Source of the DNA: Enterocloster bolteae
GTDB taxonomy: Bacteria; Bacillota; Clostridia; Lachnospirales; Lachnospiraceae
Direction of reading: 5' to 3'
DNA length: 64,000 nucleotides
Assembly (NCBI GenBank): GCA_021772025.1
Contig: JAETNT010000002.1
Coordinates: forward strand, 1-64,000
The notes beneath the pieces are model-generated. The model made no database searches. It saw only the letters and a program-made list of their open reading frames with translations, and was not told the DNA's origin. Positions 27,363-37,949 of this stretch are shown here, piece by piece (position 1 is the first letter of the stretch; each line of letters starts with the position of its first letter). The position numbers and the translations under genes are program-made.

Positions 27363-28742
27363 TTATTTATTTAATACGTCTTCTACACCCTCAATTAAAA
27401 TTTCAGCTGCTTCTTCCGCATCATAATCACCGTAGCTTACGCCGGCCATAACGTCATAATAGATACCATCGGTATTCTTTAATGCAGCAGCCTCAAACTT
27501 GGGATCTAAGGGGAATTCTACATGTGCTAAAACCTTGCCGTTTGCCTCTGCTACTTTCTCATTTAACAAGCCGTTATCCTGGCAGATTTTTAAACCTGCT
27601 GCAGAAGCCGGGATGCCGCGCTCAGAAGCTAAGATCTTAACGCCCTCTTCTTCATTTAACAGGAAGTTGATTAATGCGGCACATTCCGCCGGATGCTCGG
27701 TATTTTCAGAAATAGCCCAACACATAGAAACCTTGGCAAAACCGCCTTTGGAATCTCCCATGTCAGTGAACTCTTCACCTACTACAAATTCCTCTCCTTC
27801 ATTTAAAGCGCCTTCAAACTTAGAAGCTGCAGAGTCCCATTCAAAGATACCTGCATATCTGCCGTCCATCCACTTAGGATTCTTGTCTAAGGACTCAGCA
27901 CCGTCATTTGCCAGAGACTTAATAGTAGGAATTACATGAGCTTCTTCCAGGGAAGTAATAAAGTTTAATCCGTCTATAATCTCTTCCTTGGTATACTGCA
28001 GGGCATTATTCTCAACCCATGCCTTGCCGTACTTGGACTCCAGATAGAAAACCATCAGAATCGTCCTGTCATATTCATTCATGGCCAAGGGATAATACTC
28101 ATCTCCTAACTTCTCCTGAAAGATGGGGCCTGCCGCCATTAAGTCCGCCAAAGACTTGGGAGTCTCTAAACCGGCTTTCGCAAAGGTAGATTTGTTCCAA
28201 TAGAAAATACGGCCGGTCATGGCAACCGGTACCCCCTGAAGCTCACCGGCTATGGTACAGGCATTTAATTTATCTTCAGAAAACTGAGTTAAATCCAAAA
28301 TATCGGATACCTTATTCAAATCGTAAAACGCAGAACCGTCGGAGCTGAAAGAGGTGATCCAGTTCCAGTTAATCTGGTTTACATCCGGCGCCGTTGCAGT
28401 TGCAAAAGACGCGCTCATTTTATCCTCCCAGCCGGTCCAGGCCGCATACTGCATCTCAACCTTAATGTTAGGATACTTAGCCATAAATGCCTCTACAGCT
28501 TTCATGGTAGCCTCATGTCTTCCGTCTCCGCCCCACCAGCTCATGGTAATGGTAATGGGATCCGTCGTATTAACCGTCAGCCCTTCAGCTGCCGCAGGCT
28601 CTCCCGCAGTAGTCTCTTCCGGAGCCTGAGTTGCCGCTGCAGTGGTCGCTGCGTTGTCGCTTCCGCCTCCGCAAGCTGCCAAAGACAGCGCCACAGTGGA
28701 TGCCAGTACCAGAGATGCAATTTTCTTAATGCTTTTTCTCAT
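27363..28742 (-). CDS. CUT1 sugar ABC transporter substrate-binding lipoprotein
   Basis: This lipid-anchored receptor is 459 residues long. The signal peptide ends in lipobox LAAC (about residue 23), followed by a Ala/Thr/Glu-rich linker and a family 1 solute-binding fold with TITMSWWGGDGRHEATMKAV at its start. It is the first gene of the operon that runs through two permeases, GH28 and LacI. Two LacI-type palindromes lie upstream. Rhamnogalacturonan or pectin oligosaccharides are the likely ligands from context. Confidence 0.93.
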   Translation of the reverse strand: MRKSIKKIASLVLASTVALSLAACGGGSDNAATTAAATQAPEETTAGEPAAAEGLTVNTTDPITITMSWWGGDGRHEATMKAVEAFMAKYPNIKVEMQYAAWTGWEDKMSASFATATAPDVNQINWNWITSFSSDGSAFYDLNKVSDILDLTQFSEDKLNACTIAGELQGVPVAMTGRIFYWNKSTFAKAGLETPKSLADLMAAGPIFQEKLGDEYYPLAMNEYDRTILMVFYLESKYGKAWVENNALQYTKEEIIDGLNFITSLEEAHVIPTIKSLANDGAESLDKNPKWMDGRYAGIFEWDSAASKFEGALNEGEEFVVGEEFTDMGDSKGGFAKVSMCWAISENTEHPAECAALINFLLNEEEGVKILASERGIPASAAGLKICQDNGLLNEKVAEANGKVLAHVEFPLDPKFEAAALKNTDGIYYDVMAGVSYGDYDAEEAAEILIEGVEDVLNK

Positions 28743-28808
28743 ATTTTCTCCCTCTCTTTTCCGCTCCCCTTTGCTTTTGATTATTGATTTATACTAATAT
28801 CTTTTTAA

Positions 28809-28822
28809 TGCAAAGGTTTGCA
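28809..28822. promoter_or_regulatory. LacI-type operator on the receptor side
   Basis: TGCAAAGGTTTGCA has TGCAAA/TTTGCA arms around GG. It shares its arms with the perfect operator at 29056-29075 and lies 67 bp before the receptor ATG, near the expected promoter. Confidence 0.6.
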
Positions 28823-29055
28823 ATTATTTTTATAAAATTATGCATATCGCTCATAGTTTTGTGGACTTTATTAGTATATTTAGAGCAAATATGCATTAAT
28901 TTCATGTGTGGTTTAATAATATCACTGTTATTTTCATATGTCAATTGTGTATTTCGCCCACTTTTATAAATATTTTTTATCTATTTTGACTAATTTCTTT
29001 TATTTTAAATTTGTGGTATTATATATATAATCAAAAAATAAAAGAAGTTTACAGA

Positions 29056-29075
29056 TTTTGCAAACGTTTGCAAAA
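29056..29075. promoter_or_regulatory. Perfect LacI-type operator before the GH105 gene
   Basis: TTTTGCAAACGTTTGCAAAA is a perfect 20-bp palindrome with the central CG typical of LacI-family sites; it extends one further pair on each side. It is 60 bp ahead of the GH105 ATG. The LacI gene at 22353-23354 is the natural candidate for binding. Confidence 0.8.
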
Positions 29076-29135
29076 TATTTTCTGATAACTTTTTAACAAA
29101 CTTTTTGGTATTTTATGATGGAGGAGATATTTACT

Positions 29136-30272
29136 ATGAAAATCCTGGACCGTTACATTGACCAGCTTTTGGAGCGAAGCACCCCTCAGGCGCCCATCTG
29201 GAACATTGAAAAAATCCGCGAAGGCGCTGAACCATCTTGGAACTATATGGACGGCTGTATGATCAACGCTATCCTGGAACTTTATCTTATAAAAAAGGAC
29301 TCTAAATACTTGGAATTTGCTGATGCGTTTATTGACTATTTTGTAGAAGAGGACGGCCGGATCCATTCCTACTCTCCGGAAGAATATAACCTGGACAACA
29401 TTAATGCCGGAAAAACCTTGTTTGAGCTTTATGAGCTGACTCACAAGGAAAAATACCGCAGGGCCATGGACACAATCTACAGACAGATACAGGGGCAGCC
29501 CAGGACCTCCACCGGGAATTTCTGGCACAAACAGATTTACCCTAATCAGATCTGGCTGGACGGCCTTTATATGGCCCAGCCCTTTTATATGCAATATGAG
29601 GCTACCTACAATGACGGAAAAGGCTGTATAGACAGCTATGAACAATTTCTTCACGTGTATGACTTAATGCGGGATACCCGCAATGGTTTATACTACCATG
29701 CCTATGATGATTCCCGTCAAATGTTCTGGTGTGATAAGGTCACCGGTCTGTCTGACAACTTCTGGCTCCGGGCTCTGGGCTGGTACGCCATGGCTCTTAT
29801 CGATACCATGGATGTAATGCCTGCTTTCATGTGCGGGGAAAAGGAACGGCTGAGAGTCATCTATCAGGAGCTGATTGATTCCATGCTGCCCTATCAGGAT
29901 GAAGAAACCGGTATGTGGTATCAGGTGGTAAACCGGGGCGGCATCGCTCCTAACTATCTGGAAACCTCCGGCTCCGCCATTTTTGCCTTTGCTATTATGA
30001 AAAGCGTACGTCTGGGATTTTTAGATGACAGCTATTATTCTTGGGGAAAAAAGGCCTTTGACGGCATCTGCCGCACCAGATTGTCCGAGAAGGACGGAGA
30101 GCTTCAGCTTGACGGCATCTGTCTGGTAGCCGGCCTTGGCAACAAGGAAAAACGAGAAGGCACTTTTGATTATTATATGCGGGAACCCATTGTAAAAAAT
30201 GAAGCCAAAGGGGTTGCTCCCCTGATTCTGGCTTATATCGAGGTGTTGATGAAAGAAAATAGAGTAAGATAA
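29136..30272 (+). CDS. Unsaturated rhamnogalacturonyl/uronyl hydrolase, GH105
   Basis: This intracellular alpha/alpha-barrel enzyme removes the 4,5-unsaturated uronate from the non-reducing end of pectin-lyase products. Length is 378 residues. The catalytic aspartate is D142 in IWLDGLYMAQ, and the family segments FWLRALGWYAMAL and YLETSGSAIFAFAI are present. No signal peptide is visible. The ATG at 29136 follows GGAGGAG by nine to ten bases, better than the in-frame ATG at 29115. It diverges from the transporter operon and shares its LacI-type operators. A terminator follows at 30287. Confidence 0.95.
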   Translation: MKILDRYIDQLLERSTPQAPIWNIEKIREGAEPSWNYMDGCMINAILELYLIKKDSKYLEFADAFIDYFVEEDGRIHSYSPEEYNLDNINAGKTLFELYELTHKEKYRRAMDTIYRQIQGQPRTSTGNFWHKQIYPNQIWLDGLYMAQPFYMQYEATYNDGKGCIDSYEQFLHVYDLMRDTRNGLYYHAYDDSRQMFWCDKVTGLSDNFWLRALGWYAMALIDTMDVMPAFMCGEKERLRVIYQELIDSMLPYQDEETGMWYQVVNRGGIAPNYLETSGSAIFAFAIMKSVRLGFLDDSYYSWGKKAFDGICRTRLSEKDGELQLDGICLVAGLGNKEKREGTFDYYMREPIVKNEAKGVAPLILAYIEVLMKENRVR

Positions 30273-30286
30273 AGACGCGGCAAAAT

Positions 30287-30336
30287 GAAAGAAAGCGGAC
30301 AATGATAATAATCGAAAGCCGCTTTCTTTTTTTCTT
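30287..30336 (+). terminator. Terminator after the GH105 gene
   Basis: GAAAGAAAGCGG pairs with CCGCTTTCTTT around a 20-nt loop and runs into TTTTTTTCTT on the plus strand. It also lies downstream of the convergent recombinase gene. Confidence 0.85.
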
Positions 30337-30362
30337 AAACTTTATTGCATCCTGTTCCCCTG

Positions 30363-31208
30363 TCATGAAATCCGATAGGCGGCATACACCTGGGTGGTCG
30401 CCATATCGGAGTGGCCCAGCATAGCCTGGACGGCCTGGATGTCGGCACCGCTTCGAAGGAGATGGGCAGCAAAAGAATGCCGCAGGGAATGAGGGGTAAT
30501 GTCGGCCTGGATCCCCGCTTTTTCCCCATAATATTTAATAATTTTCCAAAAGCCCTGACGGGTCATGGCCCTGCCGTTACAATTCGTAAACAGTAAATCG
30601 CTCTCTTGGCCTTTTAGCAGCTGGCTTCTGGCCTGCTCCAGATAAGCGGACAAGGCCTTGGACGCCTTTTTCCCGAAAGGAATCGTCCTCTCCCTCTGCC
30701 CATCCCGGCAGACCAGAAACCCTACGCTTAAATTAATATCGGAAAGCCGTAAATTGATCAGCTCAGACACTCGGATCCCTGTTGCATAGAGAAGCTCCAG
30801 CATTGCCTTATCCCGAATTTCTTTGGCATTTTTTCCCTCCGGCTGGGACAAAAGAGACTGAACCTCCTCCACCGAAAGGATCACCGGAGCTTTTTTCTCC
30901 ACCTTCGGAGCCCTTAAAAGCTCCGCCGGATCCTTCTTAATCCGACCTTCCTTAAATTGGTAATGAAAAAACGCCTTAATAGCCGCCAGCTCTCTGGATA
31001 TAGTGGTGGTGGCTTTTCCTTTTTTTTCCATATACAAAATATAAGAGTTAAGACTGGTTTTTGTTACCTTTTCAGGTTCCAAAATCCCCTGGGCTCTTAG
31101 ATATTCTTCCAGCTGCATCAAATCTCGCTGGTAAGAAATCTCCGTATTTTTTGACGTTTTTTTTACATCCCGTAAGTAAATCACAAAATCCTGTATCGCT
31201 TCTAACAT
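30363..31208 (-). CDS. XerD-like tyrosine recombinase with short C-terminus
   Basis: This site-specific recombinase has 281 residues. An N-terminal SAM-like core-binding domain (about 1-85) and a catalytic domain show all six residues: Arg in ATGIRVSEL, Lys in the beta hairpin, HSLRHSFAAHLL, and the H/Y pair in LGHSDMATTQVY. The start at 31208 follows GGGAG by seven bases; the longer reading to 31256 lacks a site. The protein ends six residues after the nucleophile tyrosine, where XerC/XerD proteins continue for about 18-20. The missing part normally forms the helix that docks on the partner recombinase. It may be the housekeeping XerD or a diverged orphan. Confidence 0.85.
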   Translation of the reverse strand: MLEAIQDFVIYLRDVKKTSKNTEISYQRDLMQLEEYLRAQGILEPEKVTKTSLNSYILYMEKKGKATTTISRELAAIKAFFHYQFKEGRIKKDPAELLRAPKVEKKAPVILSVEEVQSLLSQPEGKNAKEIRDKAMLELLYATGIRVSELINLRLSDINLSVGFLVCRDGQRERTIPFGKKASKALSAYLEQARSQLLKGQESDLLFTNCNGRAMTRQGFWKIIKYYGEKAGIQADITPHSLRHSFAAHLLRSGADIQAVQAMLGHSDMATTQVYAAYRIS

Positions 31209-31365
31209 ACCGATTCTCCCTGTCCGGCGCTTTCCCTTGTAAACCCCAATACCCAAAATAGACCCGAAAATAAGCCTTTAGCCTACATTATAACCGTAAT
31301 TTTTCATAAAATCAAACATATTTTTCCCACCGTTCCCCTATTTTCACCATACTTTACATAAAAAA

Positions 31366-31410
31366 TACAACATGTTGAAAGCAGAATTTTTTCCCTCTCA
31401 ACATGTTGTA
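31366..31410. terminator. Long perfect inverted repeat, terminator or paired operator
   Basis: TACAACATGTTGA (31366-31378) and TCAACATGTTGTA (31398-31410) are perfect reverse complements 19 nt apart. Each also contains the self-complementary core CAACATGTTG, so they can act as two operator copies with centres 32 bp apart. In minus sense the repeat ends in ATTTTTTATG, which fits a terminator for the cupin-TIM unit. Confidence 0.6.
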
Positions 31411-31515
31411 AAATTCAGGTAAAAATTTTTTCTTATTCTTCTTTGGGAGCAAAATAATCCGGATGAGCCTGGCGGAAACGGTTTTTATTCTTTTGATAAT
31501 ATAATTTTATAAAGC

Positions 31516-32358
31516 TTATACCCGACTGTAAATCTCTTCTAAAAACTTTACGTCATTATGGTACCGATTTTTATTGGAATTTTCCAGCAGCATGGTAATA
31601 TGAGGTTTCTTTGTCTTCAAATGCCTCATAAGAGGCTCATATTGAAACAGCCCCTCTCCTACATAACGAAAAATCTGCTCCCTGCCTTCAAAAATAAAGT
31701 CCTTCATATGGAGCATAGTAATCTTATCTCCATAGTAGGCAAATGCTTTATCTATGACTTCTTCCTGGCACTCTGTTTCTTCCGGGTGAATCAGATTAAC
31801 AGGGTCCAAAATCACCTCTACATTGGGTGAATCAATATCCTCCAAAAAGCGTTTCATCATGGCCGGGCTGTAGAGGGTGTGATCGAAAACCCCTTCTACT
31901 CCTACGATAACCCCCAGTTTTTCCGCATTGGACACGATCTCTCTCATACTTTTTAGCAGAAGCTGATAGGAAGTTTCGGTAAAGGTCTCCGGCGTTACCT
32001 TCATATTGGGATCCATGCGGCCTGTCTCTGTCCCCACCATATCTGCGCCGATAATTTTGGCGTATTTTAAGTGTTCAATAAACTTGGCCACCTCTTCTTG
32101 GCGTTTTGCCTCAACAGGGTTTACCGGATTAATGTAGCATCCCAAAACCGCCACATGGATGTTGTTTTTCTCCAACAGAGAGCCAATGTGCCGGGCAAAG
32201 CCAGGGCTGTAATGCCCTACGGAAAAATCATAATCAGAAATGGATTTTGCGAAAGCAAGCTGAATCTGATCAATATGATTCTCTTTTACTTCCCGAAATA
32301 AGGCTTCCATCGGCATCTTTGGACAAATATCATGGCAGCGCATGCCGAAGCTTATCAT
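31516..32358 (-). CDS. TIM-barrel sugar phosphate isomerase/epimerase-family protein
   Basis: This cytosolic AP-endonuclease-2-like TIM barrel has 280 residues. The metal-site elements GVEGVFDH, EVILDPVNL and MLHMKDF are recognisable, with a final glutamate in MLLENSNK. Such proteins epimerise or isomerise keto-sugars or act on inosose-type intermediates. It overlaps the KdgF-like cupin gene by 4 bp (ATGA), so the two are translationally coupled. A role in uronate or keto-sugar conversion is inferred from that partner. The exact substrate is open. Confidence 0.85.
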   Translation of the reverse strand: MISFGMRCHDICPKMPMEALFREVKENHIDQIQLAFAKSISDYDFSVGHYSPGFARHIGSLLEKNNIHVAVLGCYINPVNPVEAKRQEEVAKFIEHLKYAKIIGADMVGTETGRMDPNMKVTPETFTETSYQLLLKSMREIVSNAEKLGVIVGVEGVFDHTLYSPAMMKRFLEDIDSPNVEVILDPVNLIHPEETECQEEVIDKAFAYYGDKITMLHMKDFIFEGREQIFRYVGEGLFQYEPLMRHLKTKKPHITMLLENSNKNRYHNDVKFLEEIYSRV

Positions 32359-32681
32359 TTTACAAAGTCCTCCCGGTAAGGATTAAAAATATCCAGCAGC
32401 TTGGTCTTTTCCAAAGCAACTACTCCGTGAACCACATTGGGAGCCACATGGTAAATGTCGCCGGTCCCCAGCACCTTGTCTTCTTTGCCCTCCTCCTGGT
32501 AAACCAGAGAGCCTTCCACAATGTAACCCATCTGCTCATGAGGATGGCTGTGTTTTGCCCCTACAGCTCCTTTCTCAAACTGAAGCTCTACTGCCATAAG
32601 ATTCTCGCTGTAGGATAAAATCTTGCGAACCACACCGCCGCCCAGATCCGTCAATGGGATAGTTTTGTTTTCTGTGTACAT
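32355..32681 (-). CDS. KdgF-like small cupin protein
   Basis: This 108-residue single-domain cupin has the metal motif KHSHPHEQMGYIVEGSL and second cupin motif VAPNVVHGVV. In length and sequence pattern it resembles KdgF, which converts 4,5-unsaturated galacturonate to the linear 4-deoxy-5-keto uronate, the substrate of KduI. KduI is encoded at 7088-7930 and unsaturated uronyl hydrolase at 29136-30272, so a uronate role is plausible. Many small cupins share this fold, hence the reserve. A GGAGGAGAGG ribosome site precedes the start. guaB lies 61 bp upstream. Confidence 0.8.
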   Translation of the reverse strand: MYTENKTIPLTDLGGGVVRKILSYSENLMAVELQFEKGAVGAKHSHPHEQMGYIVEGSLVYQEEGKEDKVLGTGDIYHVAPNVVHGVVALEKTKLLDIFNPYREDFVK

Positions 32682-32742
32682 AGTTTTTCCTCTCCTCCTA
32701 AGATTTTATTTCTACTATAACCCTTCCCTATGAATTTTTTAA

Positions 32743-34310
<1,568 letters not shown>

Positions 34311-34412
34311 ACGGAAGGACCATTAAAAATTCATTTTATTTACTTATAACTATCTATTTATTTTTTTGATAGTTTAGCAAGGTATCAAAGCATTGCGGCA
34401 GGACTGCGATTT

Positions 34413-34454
34413 AAAAAAGCACCGCAAAATCATTAATTTATGACTTTACGGTGC
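34413..34454 (-). terminator. Terminator after the small membrane protein gene
   Basis: GCACCGTAAA and TTTGCGGTGC in minus sense (34445-34454 and 34419-34428) pair with one G-U and run into TTTTTT. Confidence 0.88.
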
Positions 34455-34479
34455 TCTCTTTACGCCCAAAGGCATTTTC

Positions 34480-34977
34480 TTACAATACAACTTTTCTGGG
34501 AGTGGTATTGCGGATGCACTGGAGCATACGGTCGTTAGGCTCAAAAATCACCTTAGTTCTGTTCTGCCCTGCCTGATAAATAAAAGCATATTTTTTTGCG
34601 TCCGTCCGCCCGGAAGAACAATCTACAGTTTTGGTTCCCGGAGCCTCATAATCCTTTAATACATAGGAGTCAGCAGGCGCCATCATTAAAAGGGCGTCCT
34701 TATCACACTCCAATACCTTTTTCCTTTTATTCCGGTTCATAATCCGATCAATGGAAAGCTGGCCGTCAATATACAGGTACTCAAACTCGGTATTGAGCTG
34801 CAGCAGTGCAAAATAAGAAACTCCGCAGACAGCAAGCAAGATTACAATCCCAATATAGGAGGCCAAGGCCATTAGCAAGGATACTGCAAATAGTATCCCC
34901 AACAAAATCTTTACCGGAAGGGCATAGGGGGGATTTTTACGCTTTACCAGTTGCTCTACATATGCATCTTGAATCAT
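34480..34977 (-). CDS. Small membrane protein, DUF6106-like
   Basis: The 165 residues begin with a cytosolic stretch (VEQLVKRKNPP), then two close membrane helices (about 23-60) and a soluble C-terminal beta-rich domain with DGQLSIDRIMNRNKRKKVLE. It resembles a Lachnospiraceae family of unknown function that I recall as DUF6106; this was not checked. It stands between groEL and guaB with its own terminator. No function can be assigned. Confidence 0.75.
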   Translation of the reverse strand: MIQDAYVEQLVKRKNPPYALPVKILLGILFAVSLLMALASYIGIVILLAVCGVSYFALLQLNTEFEYLYIDGQLSIDRIMNRNKRKKVLECDKDALLMMAPADSYVLKDYEAPGTKTVDCSSGRTDAKKYAFIYQAGQNRTKVIFEPNDRMLQCIRNTTPRKVVL

Positions 34978-35008
34978 TGGTGTACTCTCCTTTTACAAGG
35001 GGGAGTGA

Positions 35009-36634
<1,626 letters not shown>

Positions 36635-36695
36635 TCATCAACCTCCAAAATATAAAATTATGTGATAAAATATAACAGTTTCGACAAGATGCCTT

Positions 36696-36980
36696 TTACT
36701 CGATTACTGCCAGGATATCGTTCTGTTTTACAATTACGTACTTTTCTTCATCAACCTCTACATCGGTTCCGGAGTATTTAGAGTAGATAACTTTATCTCC
36801 TGCCTTTACCTGCATAGTAATCTCCTTGCCGTCTACCACGCCGCCGGGACCTACTGCAATCACCTCTGCCTGCTGGGGCTTTTCCTTAGCCTGACCTGGT
36901 AATACGATACCCGACTTGGTAGTTTCCTCAGCTACTAACTGCTTTAACACAACTCTGTCAAATAACGGTACTAATTTCAT
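36696..36980 (-). CDS. groS: Co-chaperonin GroES
   Basis: This 94-residue lid protein for GroEL has MKLVPLFDRVVLKQL at the N-terminus, and the mobile loop ETTKSGIVLPGQAKEK is intact. A GGAGG site lies upstream. It is transcribed from a promoter embedded in a CIRCE operator. Confidence 0.99.
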   Translation of the reverse strand: MKLVPLFDRVVLKQLVAEETTKSGIVLPGQAKEKPQQAEVIAVGPGGVVDGKEITMQVKAGDKVIYSKYSGTDVEVDEEKYVIVKQNDILAVIE

Positions 36981-37034
36981 TATAAAATCCTCCTTTTATC
37001 AGAAACTGCTGTTTTATTTTTACTTTCTGGTAAA

Positions 37035-37077
37035 GTTATAGCACCCATTATTAGCACTGTCAAGGGTTGAGTGCTAA
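37035..37077 (-). promoter_or_regulatory. groESL promoter overlapped by a CIRCE element
   Basis: The HrcA operator is TTAGCACTG-N9-GAGTGCTAA (37051-37077), one base off the perfect inverted repeat. In minus sense the -35 TTGACA (37058-37063) lies inside it, followed by 17 bp and the -10 TATAAC (37035-37040). HrcA binding would block RNA polymerase directly. Confidence 0.95.
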
Positions 37078-37265
37078 TTTTATGATTTTTTTATAATCTA
37101 ATACCGCGGTCAAGGGGCCATATATGACTCTTGTACCCGCAAAACACCGAAAAGGAGCCATTTATATTTATATCAAAAAATTCCTGTAATTATACCTTTT
37201 CTTTTTTGCTGTTCCGTATTACAATAATATAAACTTTTATTTTCAAACTGAAAGGAGCTATCCAT

Positions 37266-37880
37266 ATGTCCAAGAATAATCTGGGTAAGGCAATGGCATT
37301 TATAGCCGGGGCGGCTGCGGCTGCAGCAGGCATTGCTTATTTCGCCAAATATAAGTCCTTCCACAAAGAATTGGAAAAAGATTTCCATGATTTTGAGGCC
37401 GAGGACTTTGATGAGGATTTAGACGAAGAGAGCGGCGTTTCCACAGATCTCAATAATCCTGCCCACCGTAACTATGTCTCTTTATCTTCCAGCAAGGATG
37501 AGTTTAAAGCGGCCGCCAAGGACGTAAAAGACTCTGTGGAGGTGGCAGCCAGCGCTGCCAAAGATGTATTAAAGGACACAGCTGCTGTTTTAAAAGATAC
37601 AGCTCACGGCGCAGTCAGCGCCGCCGTAGATACCGCTCATATTGCCACAGCCGCCGTAAAAGAGACCATCGGTTCCTATAAGGAAAAGTTTTCCGGGGAC
37701 AATGAAGCAGAGAGCCAGAACAGCTTTTCTGATTCCGGTTCTATCGAAAAGGCCGCGGCAGAAGCTGCAGATCAGATTGCAGAGGCTGCGGACGCTTTTG
37801 CGGACCAGATGGATAAAGCTTCCGGCAAGCCGGCAGAACCGGCAGAAAAGACTACCAAAGTAGAAGAAATTACAGAATAG
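37266..37880 (+). CDS. Alanine-rich membrane-anchored helical protein
   Basis: The 204 residues start with a short basic segment and one hydrophobic helix (about 8-28, very Ala-rich). An acidic stretch (EAEDFDEDLDEE) and long amphipathic Ala/Lys/Asp repeats follow, including AAKDVKDSVEVAASAAKDVL. The layout recalls YtxH-like or LEA/apolipoprotein-like stress proteins, but no family match is certain. AAAGGAG precedes the ATG. TTGCTG and TATAAA about 45 bp upstream are a possible promoter. It is monocistronic with a strong terminator. Confidence 0.8.
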   Translation: MSKNNLGKAMAFIAGAAAAAAGIAYFAKYKSFHKELEKDFHDFEAEDFDEDLDEESGVSTDLNNPAHRNYVSLSSSKDEFKAAAKDVKDSVEVAASAAKDVLKDTAAVLKDTAHGAVSAAVDTAHIATAAVKETIGSYKEKFSGDNEAESQNSFSDSGSIEKAAAEAADQIAEAADAFADQMDKASGKPAEPAEKTTKVEEITE

Positions 37881-37894
37881 GCGCCTTAAAAAGG

Positions 37895-37928
37895 AAAAGA
37901 GGATGTTGCGGCATCCTCTTTTATTCTA
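37895..37928. terminator. Bidirectional terminator between the Ala-rich gene and trkH
   Basis: AAAAGAGGATG (37895-37905) and CATCCTCTTTT (37912-37922) form a perfect 11-bp stem with T-runs in both directions. Confidence 0.93.
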
Positions 37929-37949
37929 CAACAGGTTTTCTGTATAAAA

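Noticed and set aside
31433-31533. Short minus-strand frame ending QAHPDYFAPKEE
   Set aside because: It looks protein-like for about 25 codons but has no start codon, overlaps the TIM-barrel gene end, and has no ribosome site. Too little to call a gene or relic.
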